This document shows positions 44,298-52,027 of a stretch of 64,000 nucleotides of DNA, one piece after another. Below the pieces are notes generated by a model. It was not told the DNA's origin. It worked only from the letters and a program-made list of their open reading frames with translations, and ran no database searches. The translations under genes were made by a program, and so were the position numbers. The first letter of the stretch is position 1. Each line of letters begins with the position of its first letter. Source of the DNA: Nitrospirota bacterium (GTDB lineage Bacteria > Nitrospirota > Thermodesulfovibrionia > Thermodesulfovibrionales > SM23-35); the NCBI GenBank assembly GCA_013388455.1, contig JACAFF010000039.1, positions 32,282 to 96,281 of the forward strand, given 5' to 3'.

Positions 44298-44888
44298 ATG
44301 GACGCTGTTATTCTTGCTGGTGGTGAAAATAAAAGAATGCCTTTCATAAAGAGTTTTATAAAAATCAATAATAAAAGAATTATAGAGTCGAATATCGAAT
44401 TGCTTGGGAAAATATTTAATAGAATTATAATAAGTACAAACAGCCCTGAAATCTATTTTTATCTGGGTCTTCCAATGATCGGAGATGTCATAAATACAAG
44501 GGGACCGATGACAGGGATTTATTCTGTATTAATTAATCCTGATATAAATGATATATTTGTAATAGGTTGTGATATGCCTTTCATAAAGAAAAAATTGATA
44601 AAATTTATACTTAGCAAATGGAATAATGAATGGGACTCAATCGTGCCTTTATTTAATAGTAAACCTCAGCCTCTTTTAGGCATTTATTCAAAGAGAGTTT
44701 TAACTAAAATGGAAATAGCTATAAATAATAATCAGAGAAGTTTAATGGATTTTTTATGCAAAATTAATGTCTTGTTGATTAAAGAAGGAGAGGTGAAGGA
44801 AATAGACCCTGATGGCAGGTCGTTTGTAAATATTAACACATTAAAAGATTTTAAGAAAGAAATGGGAGGTAGAAAATGTTTGGTTTAA
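44298..44888 (+). CDS. mobA: Molybdenum cofactor guanylyltransferase (MobA-like)
   Basis: Nucleotidyltransferase expected to attach GMP to molybdopterin for Mo/W enzymes. The N-terminal signature is AVILAGGENKRMPFIKSFIKI; VIGCDMPFI near residue 90 carries the metal-binding Asp; LLGIYSKRVL lies near 133. 196 aa, normal. The tatA ATG overlaps its last codons. Placing it next to tatA makes sense, because many cofactor-containing oxidoreductases are Tat substrates. Confidence 0.82.
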   Translation: MDAVILAGGENKRMPFIKSFIKINNKRIIESNIELLGKIFNRIIISTNSPEIYFYLGLPMIGDVINTRGPMTGIYSVLINPDINDIFVIGCDMPFIKKKLIKFILSKWNNEWDSIVPLFNSKPQPLLGIYSKRVLTKMEIAINNNQRSLMDFLCKINVLLIKEGEVKEIDPDGRSFVNINTLKDFKKEMGGRKCLV

Positions 44889-45094
44889 GTATGCAAGAGT
44901 TGGTTATTATTTTGATAATTATTCTTGTGCTTTTCGGTGCTACGAGATTGCCGCAGATCGGAAGCGGAATAGGGCAAGCAATAAGAAATTTCAAGAAGAG
45001 CGTAAGAGAGGCTGAGGAAATCGATGTAACACCGAAAAAAGAAAATACTAAAGAAAAGAAGAAAGAAGAAATAGACAAAGAAGAAAGTGCATAG
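44876..45094 (+). CDS. tatA: Twin-arginine translocase subunit TatA/TatE
   Basis: 72-aa pore-forming component of the Tat system. Short periplasmic N-terminus, one membrane helix (MQELVIILIIILVLFGATRL), the FGxxxLP hinge, an amphipathic helix GSGIGQAIRNFKKSVRE, and a Lys/Glu-rich cytoplasmic tail. The hydrogenase small subunit at 11865 is a clear Tat client. No tatC is in the window. Confidence 0.92.
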   Translation: MFGLSMQELVIILIIILVLFGATRLPQIGSGIGQAIRNFKKSVREAEEIDVTPKKENTKEKKKEEIDKEESA

Positions 45095-46199
45095 AGGAGC
45101 TATTGCAGAGATAAATTTATCAGCAATAGCGAACAATCTACATATTGTTAAAGATATTGTTAGATATAGACCGGTAATTGCTGTGGTAAAGGCTGATGCT
45201 TATGGTCATGGTGCGATTGAGGTATCAAAAAGTCTTTTGAAAGAAGGAATTTCTCATCTGGCTGTTGCTTTTATTGATGAAGCTTTAGAGCTCAGGAATG
45301 CACGTATTAAAGCACCTATCATTGTTTTATTTGATAGAACAGATATAAAAGAATTTTTTAGATATAATCTCATTCCTGTAATTCACAATATGGATATGGC
45401 GGTTTCCTTTAATAAAGAGGCAAATAAACATGATAAACAGATAAAGGTTCATGTAAAGATTGATACGGGAATGGGTAGACTCGGATTATACGGGAAAAAT
45501 GTTATCCAGGATCTGATCAGAATAGGAAGAATGCCTGGAATTGAATTAGAGGGTATTCTAAGTCATTTCTCAGAAGCTGACCTCTCAGATAGATCATATG
45601 CGGATATTCAGCTAAATCGTTTCAAAAAAATTTGCAAAGAAGTTTCAAAGAGTTTGAAAAAGAATTTGTTATTACATATAGCAAACAGTGCTGCGGTTAT
45701 AGCTTATAAAGATGCACATCTTGATGCTGTAAGGCCTGGGATAATGCTATACGGGTATTCACCAATATCAACGATTAATGGTGAATATTTTATCCGTGAA
45801 CTCATTCCTGCGATGACAGTCAAATCGAAGATTCTTTCTATTAGAAAATTATCAAAGGGGACTCCGATAAGTTATGGTAGAACATTTGTAACTAAAAGAA
45901 CAAGTAGAATAGGGGTTATTCCTGTAGGATATGCCGATGGATACAACAGATTATTCTCAAATAATGCAGATATGCTTGTTAGAGGAAAAAGGGTTCCTGT
46001 TGTCGGAAGGGTCTGTATGGATCTAACCATGATTGATCTTACAGATGTAAAAAATGCTACTGTGGATGATGAAGTAATTATTCTTGGAAAACAAAAGGAT
46101 GAGAGTATCGATGCTATTGAGCTTGCGCAAAGAGTTAATACAATTCCATATGAGATTCTGACTTCTATCGGAAGCAGATCAAAGAGAATATATGTTTAA
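45087..46199 (+). CDS. alr: Alanine racemase
   Basis: PLP enzyme that makes D-alanine for peptidoglycan. The PLP lysine is in VVKADAYGHGA near residue 35, the second-subunit tyrosine in GYADGYNRLFS near 275, and VGRVCMDLTMIDLT is the usual C-terminal signature. 370 aa. It starts 8 nt inside the end of tatA, and its stop overlaps mlaE, so tatA-alr-mlaE are likely one transcript. Confidence 0.96.
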   Translation: MHRGAIAEINLSAIANNLHIVKDIVRYRPVIAVVKADAYGHGAIEVSKSLLKEGISHLAVAFIDEALELRNARIKAPIIVLFDRTDIKEFFRYNLIPVIHNMDMAVSFNKEANKHDKQIKVHVKIDTGMGRLGLYGKNVIQDLIRIGRMPGIELEGILSHFSEADLSDRSYADIQLNRFKKICKEVSKSLKKNLLLHIANSAAVIAYKDAHLDAVRPGIMLYGYSPISTINGEYFIRELIPAMTVKSKILSIRKLSKGTPISYGRTFVTKRTSRIGVIPVGYADGYNRLFSNNADMLVRGKRVPVVGRVCMDLTMIDLTDVKNATVDDEVIILGKQKDESIDAIELAQRVNTIPYEILTSIGSRSKRIYV

Positions 46200-46965
46200 A
46201 TTCATTGAAGTCATCGGAAGAACAATTATGAGATTCTCTGAATCTCTTGGTCAAATAATAATTTTATTTTATCATTTGTTGAGGCAATTGTTACATCCTC
46301 CTTTTGAATTGAGAAATAGTTTCAAACAGATGCTCGAGATAGGAGTTAAGTCTTTGCCTGTTGTTTTAATAACCGCAGTTTTTACAGGAATGGTTTTTGC
46401 CTTGCAAACATATACAGGTTTTAAACGGTTTGGAGCTGAAGCATTGGTTGGAACTGTGGTAGCCCTTTCAATGACAAGAGAACTCGGGCCTGTTCTTACT
46501 GGACTTATAGTTGCAGGAAGGGCTGGTGCAGCAATGGCAGCAGAGCTTGGAACAATGAGAGTTACAGAACAGATTGATGCTCTCGAGACATTAGCTACTA
46601 ATCCTATAAAATACTTAATCGTGCCAAGATTTATAGCGGGTGTTTTCATGTTACCGGCACTTTCAACCATTGCCGATATAACAGGTATTATTGGTGGTTA
46701 TTTTATCACTGTCGGAATTTTTGAAACAAGTTCTATCGTATACTGGAAAAGGACGTGGGATTATTTGGAGGTTAGTGATATTTATAATGGTTTAATTAAA
46801 GCAGGTTTTTTTGGTGCAAGCATTTCACTGATAAGTTGTTATAAAGGGTTTTATACATCTGGTGGAGCTGAGGGTGTTGGAAGAGCAACGACAGGTGCTG
46901 TAGTTCTATCATCTATGACAATACTGATATCCGATTATTTTCTTTCAGCCTGGTTATTTAAGTGA
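46192..46965 (+). CDS. mlaE: Phospholipid/intermembrane transport ABC permease MlaE
   Basis: Inner-membrane permease of the MCE/Mla lipid-transport system. It shows GVKSLPVVLITAVFTGMVFALQTY, the family-specific ARELGPVLTGLIVAGRAGAAMAAELGTMRVTEQIDAL-type region (about residues 95-130) and 5-6 hydrophobic helices. 257 aa. It overlaps alr and the mlaF start by a few bases. Confidence 0.94.
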   Translation: MFKFIEVIGRTIMRFSESLGQIIILFYHLLRQLLHPPFELRNSFKQMLEIGVKSLPVVLITAVFTGMVFALQTYTGFKRFGAEALVGTVVALSMTRELGPVLTGLIVAGRAGAAMAAELGTMRVTEQIDALETLATNPIKYLIVPRFIAGVFMLPALSTIADITGIIGGYFITVGIFETSSIVYWKRTWDYLEVSDIYNGLIKAGFFGASISLISCYKGFYTSGGAEGVGRATTGAVVLSSMTILISDYFLSAWLFK

Positions 46966-47735
46966 TAGAAATTGTAAATTTGCATAAATCTTTTAATAAC
47001 AACCATGTTTTGAGAGGAGTAAACCTGACAATCGAGAAGGGTGAAAGCATGGTAGTAATAGGAGGAAGTGGTTCCGGTAAAAGTGTTCTCTTAAAACATA
47101 TTATCGGTATATTGAAGCCTGACGATGGTAAGGTATTTATAGAGGGCATTGATATAACATCATTAAAGGAAAATGAACTTTATGAAATAAGGAAAAAATT
47201 TGGTATGCTTTTTCAGATGGCAGCACTTTTTGATTCAATGAGTGTCTGGGAAAACATAGGGTTTTCGCTCCTCAGACATAAGAAAATGAAACAAGAAGAT
47301 GTTAAATCAATAGTAATTGAAAAACTAAAGCTTGTAGGTCTTTCAGGAGTTGAGAATTTAATGCCTTCAGAACTTTCTGGCGGAATGAAAAAACGTGTTG
47401 GACTGGCAAGAGCCATAGCCCACGAACCTGAAATACTTCTTTATGATGAACCCACAACAGGACTTGATCCTATCATGGCAGATGCAATAAACGACCTGAT
47501 AATCGAAATGAAACAGCGCCTTTCTGTAACATCTGTTGCTATTACACATGATATGAATAGCGCATATAAGATTGCTGACAGAATTGCAATGCTATATGAA
47601 GGAAAGATAGTAGAGATAGGGACTCCTGAGGAGATAAAGAATACAAAGAATGCTGTTGTAAAACAGTTCATAACTGGTAGTGCAATAGGACCGATCAAAA
47701 TAGAAGGAGTGCACTATGAGAGGAATTTCAACTGA
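46962..47735 (+). CDS. mlaF: Mla-type ABC transporter ATPase
   Basis: Cytoplasmic ATPase energising MlaE/MlaD lipid movement. Walker A GGSGSGKSVLLKH near residue 38, LFQMAALFDSMSVWENIGF (Q-loop with the family-typical AALFDS), signature LSGGMKKRVGLARA near 140, Walker B EILLYDEPTTGLDP. GTG start overlaps the mlaE stop (GTGA). 257 aa. Confidence 0.95.
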   Translation: MIEIVNLHKSFNNNHVLRGVNLTIEKGESMVVIGGSGSGKSVLLKHIIGILKPDDGKVFIEGIDITSLKENELYEIRKKFGMLFQMAALFDSMSVWENIGFSLLRHKKMKQEDVKSIVIEKLKLVGLSGVENLMPSELSGGMKKRVGLARAIAHEPEILLYDEPTTGLDPIMADAINDLIIEMKQRLSVTSVAITHDMNSAYKIADRIAMLYEGKIVEIGTPEEIKNTKNAVVKQFITGSAIGPIKIEGVHYERNFN

Positions 47736-49200
47736 GCTTAAGGTTGGTTTATTTGCAGTTGCTGTTATTATAATTCTGGCTTTTATGACTTTCCGAGTTG
47801 GAGGTATTAACTGGCTAAAAAAAGAAGGTTACATAGTTTATATCTATTTCCAGAATATCGCAGGACTTGATGAAAAAACAAAAGTGAAGGTTGCGGGTGT
47901 TGATGCAGGTCTAATAGAAAAGATTGAATTGAAAGACGGAATGGCTAAATTGACTGTTAGAATAAATCCTGATGTTAAATTATATAATGATGCAAGTGCA
48001 TCTATTAAAGCAGCAGGTCTTCTTGGAGATAAATATCTTGATATAAAGACAGGTTCTTTAGAACCAGTTATGAGAAGTGGTGATACTCTGAAGAATGTCA
48101 GTGAGATAGTAGACCTTGATGATCTGACACGTAATCTTACAGCAGTTTCAGGAAATATAAATATTCTTGCAAAATCGCTTATTGAAAGTATTGGAACAGA
48201 AGAATCCAAAGATGCACTGAGAAAATCTATCGTTAATCTTAAATACATAACAGAAGGGCTAAAAGAAACAATTGATGTGAATGACCAGAAATTAAGAACG
48301 GCTCTTGATAATATAAATAAATTGGCAACTTCTATAAATGATTTAATAGACAGAAATAGGGAATCTGTAACAACAGCAGCAAGCAATATTAAAGATTTTT
48401 CAGATTCCCTAAAAAATGAAGGGCCCCAACTCGTTTCAAATCTTAATAAAGCAGCGGCTGAATTGAAAGCGATGATAGAGGAAAACAGACCCAGAATCAT
48501 GAAGGTTACTGATTCAATTGATCAAATAGCAAAAAAGATAGACAAGGGAGAGGGAACACTTGGCAAATTGATTCAGGATGAAAGTCTTTACAAGTCTGTA
48601 ACAAAGGCTGCAGAAGGGATTGAGAAGACTGTGTCTGCTGTTGAAAGGTTCAGGACATTTTTAACTTTTCAGGGTGAATACCTCACAGAACCAAAAGACG
48701 CAAAAGGTTACTTTTATTTAACCATCAAACCAAAACCTGAAAGATATTACATCCTTGGTATAGTCAGTGACCCTGTTGGCAAAATAAACACTACCAAGAC
48801 TGTAAAGACTACTGAGGCAGGAACGTTTAAAGTTAAAAAAGAGGAGATCGAAGACAGATTAGAGTTTACAGCACAGTATGCTATGAGATATAAGGATGTT
48901 GCATTAAGGCTTGGTTTTACAGAAAGCACTTTTGGTGTTGGAACAGACCTTTTTTTCAATAAAGACAGAGGTAGAATAACTGCTGATATATGGGATTTTG
49001 ATAGTGAGGAGAAAAACTCAAAAAGTCCTCATATTCGTTTAGGTCTCGATTACTTTCTATTTAAGAATCTATTTATAACTGCTGGTGCGGATAATATACT
49101 TAATGAGAGATGGCGCGGTGCATATGCAGGTGCAGGGTTGAGAATTGAGGATGAAGATTTGAAATATCTTTTTGGAACATTACCAAGAATATCACCATAG
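47716..49200 (+). CDS. mlaD: MCE-domain protein, MlaD-like
   Basis: Membrane-anchored lipid-binding component. One helix (about residues 10-27) precedes an MCE domain (about 35-115: YFQNIAGLDEKTKVKVAGVDAG...LLGDKYLDI). A long coiled-coil region (about 130-300) follows, then a C-terminal 170-residue part with alternating beta-like segments and an aromatic-rich end (LDYFLFKNLFITAGADNIL). At 494 aa it is far longer than E. coli MlaD (about 180 aa). The C-terminal part resembles a beta-barrel-like ending known in some MCE proteins, perhaps reaching the outer membrane; that is inference. Confidence 0.88.
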   Translation: MRGISTELKVGLFAVAVIIILAFMTFRVGGINWLKKEGYIVYIYFQNIAGLDEKTKVKVAGVDAGLIEKIELKDGMAKLTVRINPDVKLYNDASASIKAAGLLGDKYLDIKTGSLEPVMRSGDTLKNVSEIVDLDDLTRNLTAVSGNINILAKSLIESIGTEESKDALRKSIVNLKYITEGLKETIDVNDQKLRTALDNINKLATSINDLIDRNRESVTTAASNIKDFSDSLKNEGPQLVSNLNKAAAELKAMIEENRPRIMKVTDSIDQIAKKIDKGEGTLGKLIQDESLYKSVTKAAEGIEKTVSAVERFRTFLTFQGEYLTEPKDAKGYFYLTIKPKPERYYILGIVSDPVGKINTTKTVKTTEAGTFKVKKEEIEDRLEFTAQYAMRYKDVALRLGFTESTFGVGTDLFFNKDRGRITADIWDFDSEEKNSKSPHIRLGLDYFLFKNLFITAGADNILNERWRGAYAGAGLRIEDEDLKYLFGTLPRISP

Positions 49201-49233
49201 AAAAGGATGGGGTTCTTCTAAATCAAAACCTAA

Positions 49234-49382
49234 ATAATGTAGATATTGCTCAAAAATTTCTTTAACTCGATGAATTTATTAAATTATTTTTATTTGTTTA
49301 TGGATAAAAATATTCATAAAATCATTAGTTATAGGTAGACTAAGGTATCGAAAAATAAATTTTTTCGCAACATCTGCATTAT
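49234..49382. mobile_element. MITE-like element, copy B
   Basis: 149-bp relative of the element at 11480-11656. Its left end (ATAATGTAGATATTGC onward) and right end (whose reverse complement starts ATAATGCAGATGTTGC) are inverted matches over about 38 bp, better conserved than in copy A. The interior (ATGGATAAAAATATTCAT...) is AT-rich and non-coding. It fills most of the 238-bp gap between mlaD and the next gene. Confidence 0.65.
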
Positions 49383-49438
49383 ACAGTTTTGATTTTCTAA
49401 GTTTTAATAGATTAATCTTCAAAAGAGAGGAGGTGAAA

Positions 49439-49837
49439 ATGGTGAAAATTCCTTTTATGAAGCAAATTTCATGGTACTTAGTCATAATCATGTTTCTTAT
49501 AGGAATTGCTCCGAAAGTCGATGCTGGACTTGCACCTTCAGAACTATTATCTCTTTCTCAGTATGACCGTGTTGCTGATTTAGAAAAAATTCAAAAAGCT
49601 ATTGAAATAAAAGCTGTAAGTGAGAGGCTGAAACAATTTGGATTAACGCAAGATGAAATTCATAAGAGACTTTCTCAATTAAGTGATCAACAGATTCATC
49701 AGATTGCCTTGCAACTCGATAGTTTGAATATAGGAAAGGATAATGCACTTGGTGTAATTATAGCGTTGCTTATAATTGCGATACTTGTGGTGATATTGCT
49801 GAAGCTTACTGGTCACAGAGTTATTATTACAAAATAA
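49439..49837 (+). CDS. PA2779-family small exported membrane protein
   Basis: 132-aa protein with a signal peptide (MVKIPFMKQISWYLVIIMFLIG, cleavage near DAGLA), a middle helical region (residues 35-95, LSQYDRVADLEKIQKAIE...QLSDQQIHQIA) and a C-terminal membrane helix (ALGVIIALLIIAILVVILLKL). This arrangement matches the family named after P. aeruginosa PA2779, usually next to a C39-like peptidase, as here. Start at ATG 49439, 6 nt after GGAGG. Function unknown. Confidence 0.72.
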   Translation: MVKIPFMKQISWYLVIIMFLIGIAPKVDAGLAPSELLSLSQYDRVADLEKIQKAIEIKAVSERLKQFGLTQDEIHKRLSQLSDQQIHQIALQLDSLNIGKDNALGVIIALLIIAILVVILLKLTGHRVIITK

Positions 49838-49858
49838 AAATTACTCAAATCTATTGAT

Positions 49859-49890
49859 CCCCTCCCCTCTGAGACCAAAAGAGGGGAGGG
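49859..49890. repeat. GC-rich 11-bp-arm palindrome
   Basis: CCCTCCCCTCT (49860-49870) and AGAGGGGAGGG (49880-49890) pair perfectly around GAGACCAAA. It follows the PA2779-like gene by about 22 bp and ends 13 bp before the ATG of the C39-peptidase gene, so the right arm doubles as that gene's purine-rich ribosome site. No T-run follows. It may sequester that site or partly end transcription. Confidence 0.65.
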
Positions 49891-49903
49891 TTAATAAAAA
49901 AAC

Positions 49904-50469
49904 ATGGTTCGAAAAAAAAAACCTTAAAATATAGATTAATATTTTTAAATTATATTTTGTTTATATTATCCTCCTGTATTCCGCTCAGTGTGATCCCCGA
50001 AAGCAGTCATAATAATAAAATAATAGAAAATGTGCCATTTTTCCCACAGGATGCTTATAAATGTGGTCCCGCTTCACTTGCAGGTGTCTTAAATTACTAT
50101 GGAGTTAATGAGTCACCTGATGATATTACTCGCGAAATATTTAGCAAAGGTGCGAAAGGGACTTTGACTATGGATATGTTCTTATATGCGGAGAATAAAG
50201 GTATGTATGTAAAACAATACATTGGAAATATCGAAGATATCAGAAAAAATATTGACTCTAATAATCCACTTATCGTTCTCGTTGATTATGGAATTTATTT
50301 TTATAAAAAAAATCACTTTATGGTTATCATTGGCTATAATGAAAGAGGTGTTATTGTAAATTCAGGTAGGAAAAAAGGGCAGTTCATATTCTACGATGAT
50401 TTCTTAAAAATATGGGAAAAAACAAATTTCTGGACACTGCTGATAAAAAAATATAAGTATAAAATATAA
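49904..50469 (+). CDS. C39-like peptidase lipoprotein, PA2778 type, frame broken at a poly-A tract
   Basis: The peptidase frame is open from before 49957 but has no normal start of its own. Upstream, ATG 49904 begins MVRKKK and runs into ten A residues (49912-49921), then a stop. If one A is added (or the ribosome slips -1), it joins the peptidase frame to give KKTLKYRLIFLNYILFILSSC, a perfect lipoprotein signal. The mature domain shows the catalytic Gln/Cys in FPQDAYKCGPASLAG and His in KNHFMVIIGY; the third residue is Asn (VNSG) instead of Asp. Family members are paired with PA2779-like proteins. Either slippage/phase variation or a sequencing indel. Confidence 0.7.
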
Positions 50470-50493
50470 AATATTTGTCAGAAAGTAAATGAT

Positions 50494-50985
50494 ATGGCTA
50501 AATTCCTGAATCAAAATAAATTACCTTTGGTGAGAATTTTAGTTTTATCTTGTGGTATTGTTTTCTCGATTCTAATATTGTCCTGTTCATTTCCAAGAAT
50601 TATAGTACTTGACGATCCTTTGAGTCCTGAAGAACATCTGAATCTTGGTGTTACTTATGAAAGAAATGGAGAATTTGATCATGCCTTGAAAGAATATCAT
50701 ACTGCTTCAAAAAAACTACCTTTAGCATATTTATATATAGGGAATATCTACTTTCATAAGAATGAATACAAGGAAGCAGAAAAGTATTATATAAAGGCAA
50801 TAACGAAAGATGTCAAAAATGCAGATTTATATAATAATCTTGCATGGCTTTATTACAAAAAAGGAGAAAATCTTGAAGAGGCAGAAGGACTTGCGTTAAA
50901 AGCTCTCAAGATGAATCCTGAAAAAAGTGATATCTATCAGGATACACTTGAGAAAATAAGGGAAAGAAAACAGAATAAAAAATAA
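50494..50985 (+). CDS. TPR-repeat lipoprotein
   Basis: 163-aa lipoprotein: signal peptide with lipobox ILSC (Cys about 31), then three to four tetratricopeptide repeats (EEHLNLGVTYERNGEFDHALKEY; AYLYIGNIYFHKNEYKEAEKYY; ADLYNNLAWLYYKKGENLEEAE). In Pseudomonas-type loci the C39 peptidase and TPR parts are fused in one protein (PA2778); here they are two adjacent genes 24 nt apart, consistent with a complex. Role unknown. Confidence 0.78.
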   Translation: MAKFLNQNKLPLVRILVLSCGIVFSILILSCSFPRIIVLDDPLSPEEHLNLGVTYERNGEFDHALKEYHTASKKLPLAYLYIGNIYFHKNEYKEAEKYYIKAITKDVKNADLYNNLAWLYYKKGENLEEAEGLALKALKMNPEKSDIYQDTLEKIRERKQNKK

Positions 50986-50990
50986 GAATT

Positions 50991-51134
50991 ATGTTAATCT
51001 TTCTTAAACAGGTGCGAAGGTGGATGTGCTATATGATCCCAGGGATGTGTGCAATGGACATATATATTCTTGGAAACGCATGCATATTATTAGGCATTGA
51101 TCTATGGTGGTTCATGAAACCGAAGGGGAACTAA
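50991..51134 (+). CDS. Possible 47-aa small membrane protein
   Basis: ATG 50991 opens a short frame 5 nt after the TPR gene, with a hydrophobic stretch (MDIYILGNACILLGIDLWWF) and several Met/Cys residues near the N-terminus. No ribosome site of note and no recognised family. It could be a real small protein of the PA2779/C39/TPR cluster or just an open stretch in a 200-bp gap; nothing else is seen in that gap. Confidence 0.25.
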   Translation: MLIFLKQVRRWMCYMIPGMCAMDIYILGNACILLGIDLWWFMKPKGN

Positions 51135-51193
51135 AATAAATCGTAAATGAAAAATTAAATGCGATCTAAAAGTTCAATCTGGAGAACAAATTT

Positions 51194-51544
51194 ATGAGAA
51201 ATAGGCGCTGGTATAAACGAATTGTTGTATCAGGGAATGCAATTTTGACATTTAAAAAAAGAGGCGAGATTAGGTCAGTTCATACACTGATAGCCAATAT
51301 TTCTATGAGAGGAATAGGTTTGTATTCATATAGTTCTATAAAGGTTAATACAAAAGTATCGATTACGACTAATTTCATATCTTTTAGGGGTAGATTGAAA
51401 AAGGATTTTATTGAAGGAAGGGTTGTAAGCAACAAGAAGATAGGTTATACCCATTTTCTGGGTATAGAGTTTGATGAAGAAATAAGTGCTCAAAAACAGC
51501 CATCCTTATTCAAACGCCTGAAATCTCCTTTCATAAAAAGGTGA
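51194..51544 (+). CDS. Single PilZ-domain protein
   Basis: 116-aa protein of the PilZ type: RNRRWYKRIVVSGNAIL at the N-terminus carries the arginine-rich c-di-GMP motif, and ANISMRGIGLYSYS is the D/NxSxxG motif with Asn in place of Asp. GYTHFLGIEFDEE is the typical last strand. Basic C-terminus. Probably a c-di-GMP receptor regulating pili or surface structures. It stands alone and converges on dtd. Confidence 0.72.
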   Translation: MRNRRWYKRIVVSGNAILTFKKRGEIRSVHTLIANISMRGIGLYSYSSIKVNTKVSITTNFISFRGRLKKDFIEGRVVSNKKIGYTHFLGIEFDEEISAQKQPSLFKRLKSPFIKR

Positions 51545-51562
51545 CGTTACAAAAAATCCGGT

Positions 51563-52006
51563 TTAGACTTTCGAATCCAGCATAATTGTCACAGGCCCGT
51601 CATTGGTAAGATGAACTTGCATAAATTTTCCAAAAGCGCCTGTAGCAACTTTTAAGTTGTATTCTTTTAAACGTCTAATGAATTCGAGATATATTTTTTC
51701 TGCTTTTAATGGTTCTTCTGCTCTTTCAAATGAAGGCCGGTTGCCTTTTTTACAGTCAGCTGAAAGTGTAAACTGAGATACTACTAAAATCTCTCCATTT
51801 ATATCCTGAACCGAAAAGTTCAATTTTCTCTCTTTGTCTTCAAAAATCCTCAGATTTTTAACCTTTCTGACAATATAATCTATGTCTTTTTCTGTATCGT
51901 CTTTGATAACACTAAAGAAGATCAACATTCCCTTACCAATTTCTGATATAACATTATTCTCTACAATAACACTTGCATTTAAAACACGCTGAATTAGTGC
52001 TTTCAT
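51563..52006 (-). CDS. dtd: D-aminoacyl-tRNA deacylase
   Basis: Removes D-amino acids wrongly attached to tRNA. It has the diagnostic SQFTLSADCKKGNRPSFERAEEP (active-site loop, residues about 78-100) and the cross-dimer GP motif in LTNDGPVTIMLD near 136. 147 aa, usual length. It is the last gene of the gcvH-dtd minus-strand group. Confidence 0.95.
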   Translation of the reverse strand: MKALIQRVLNASVIVENNVISEIGKGMLIFFSVIKDDTEKDIDYIVRKVKNLRIFEDKERKLNFSVQDINGEILVVSQFTLSADCKKGNRPSFERAEEPLKAEKIYLEFIRRLKEYNLKVATGAFGKFMQVHLTNDGPVTIMLDSKV

Positions 52007-52027
52007 GTGTTAACTCCTATAGATAAA

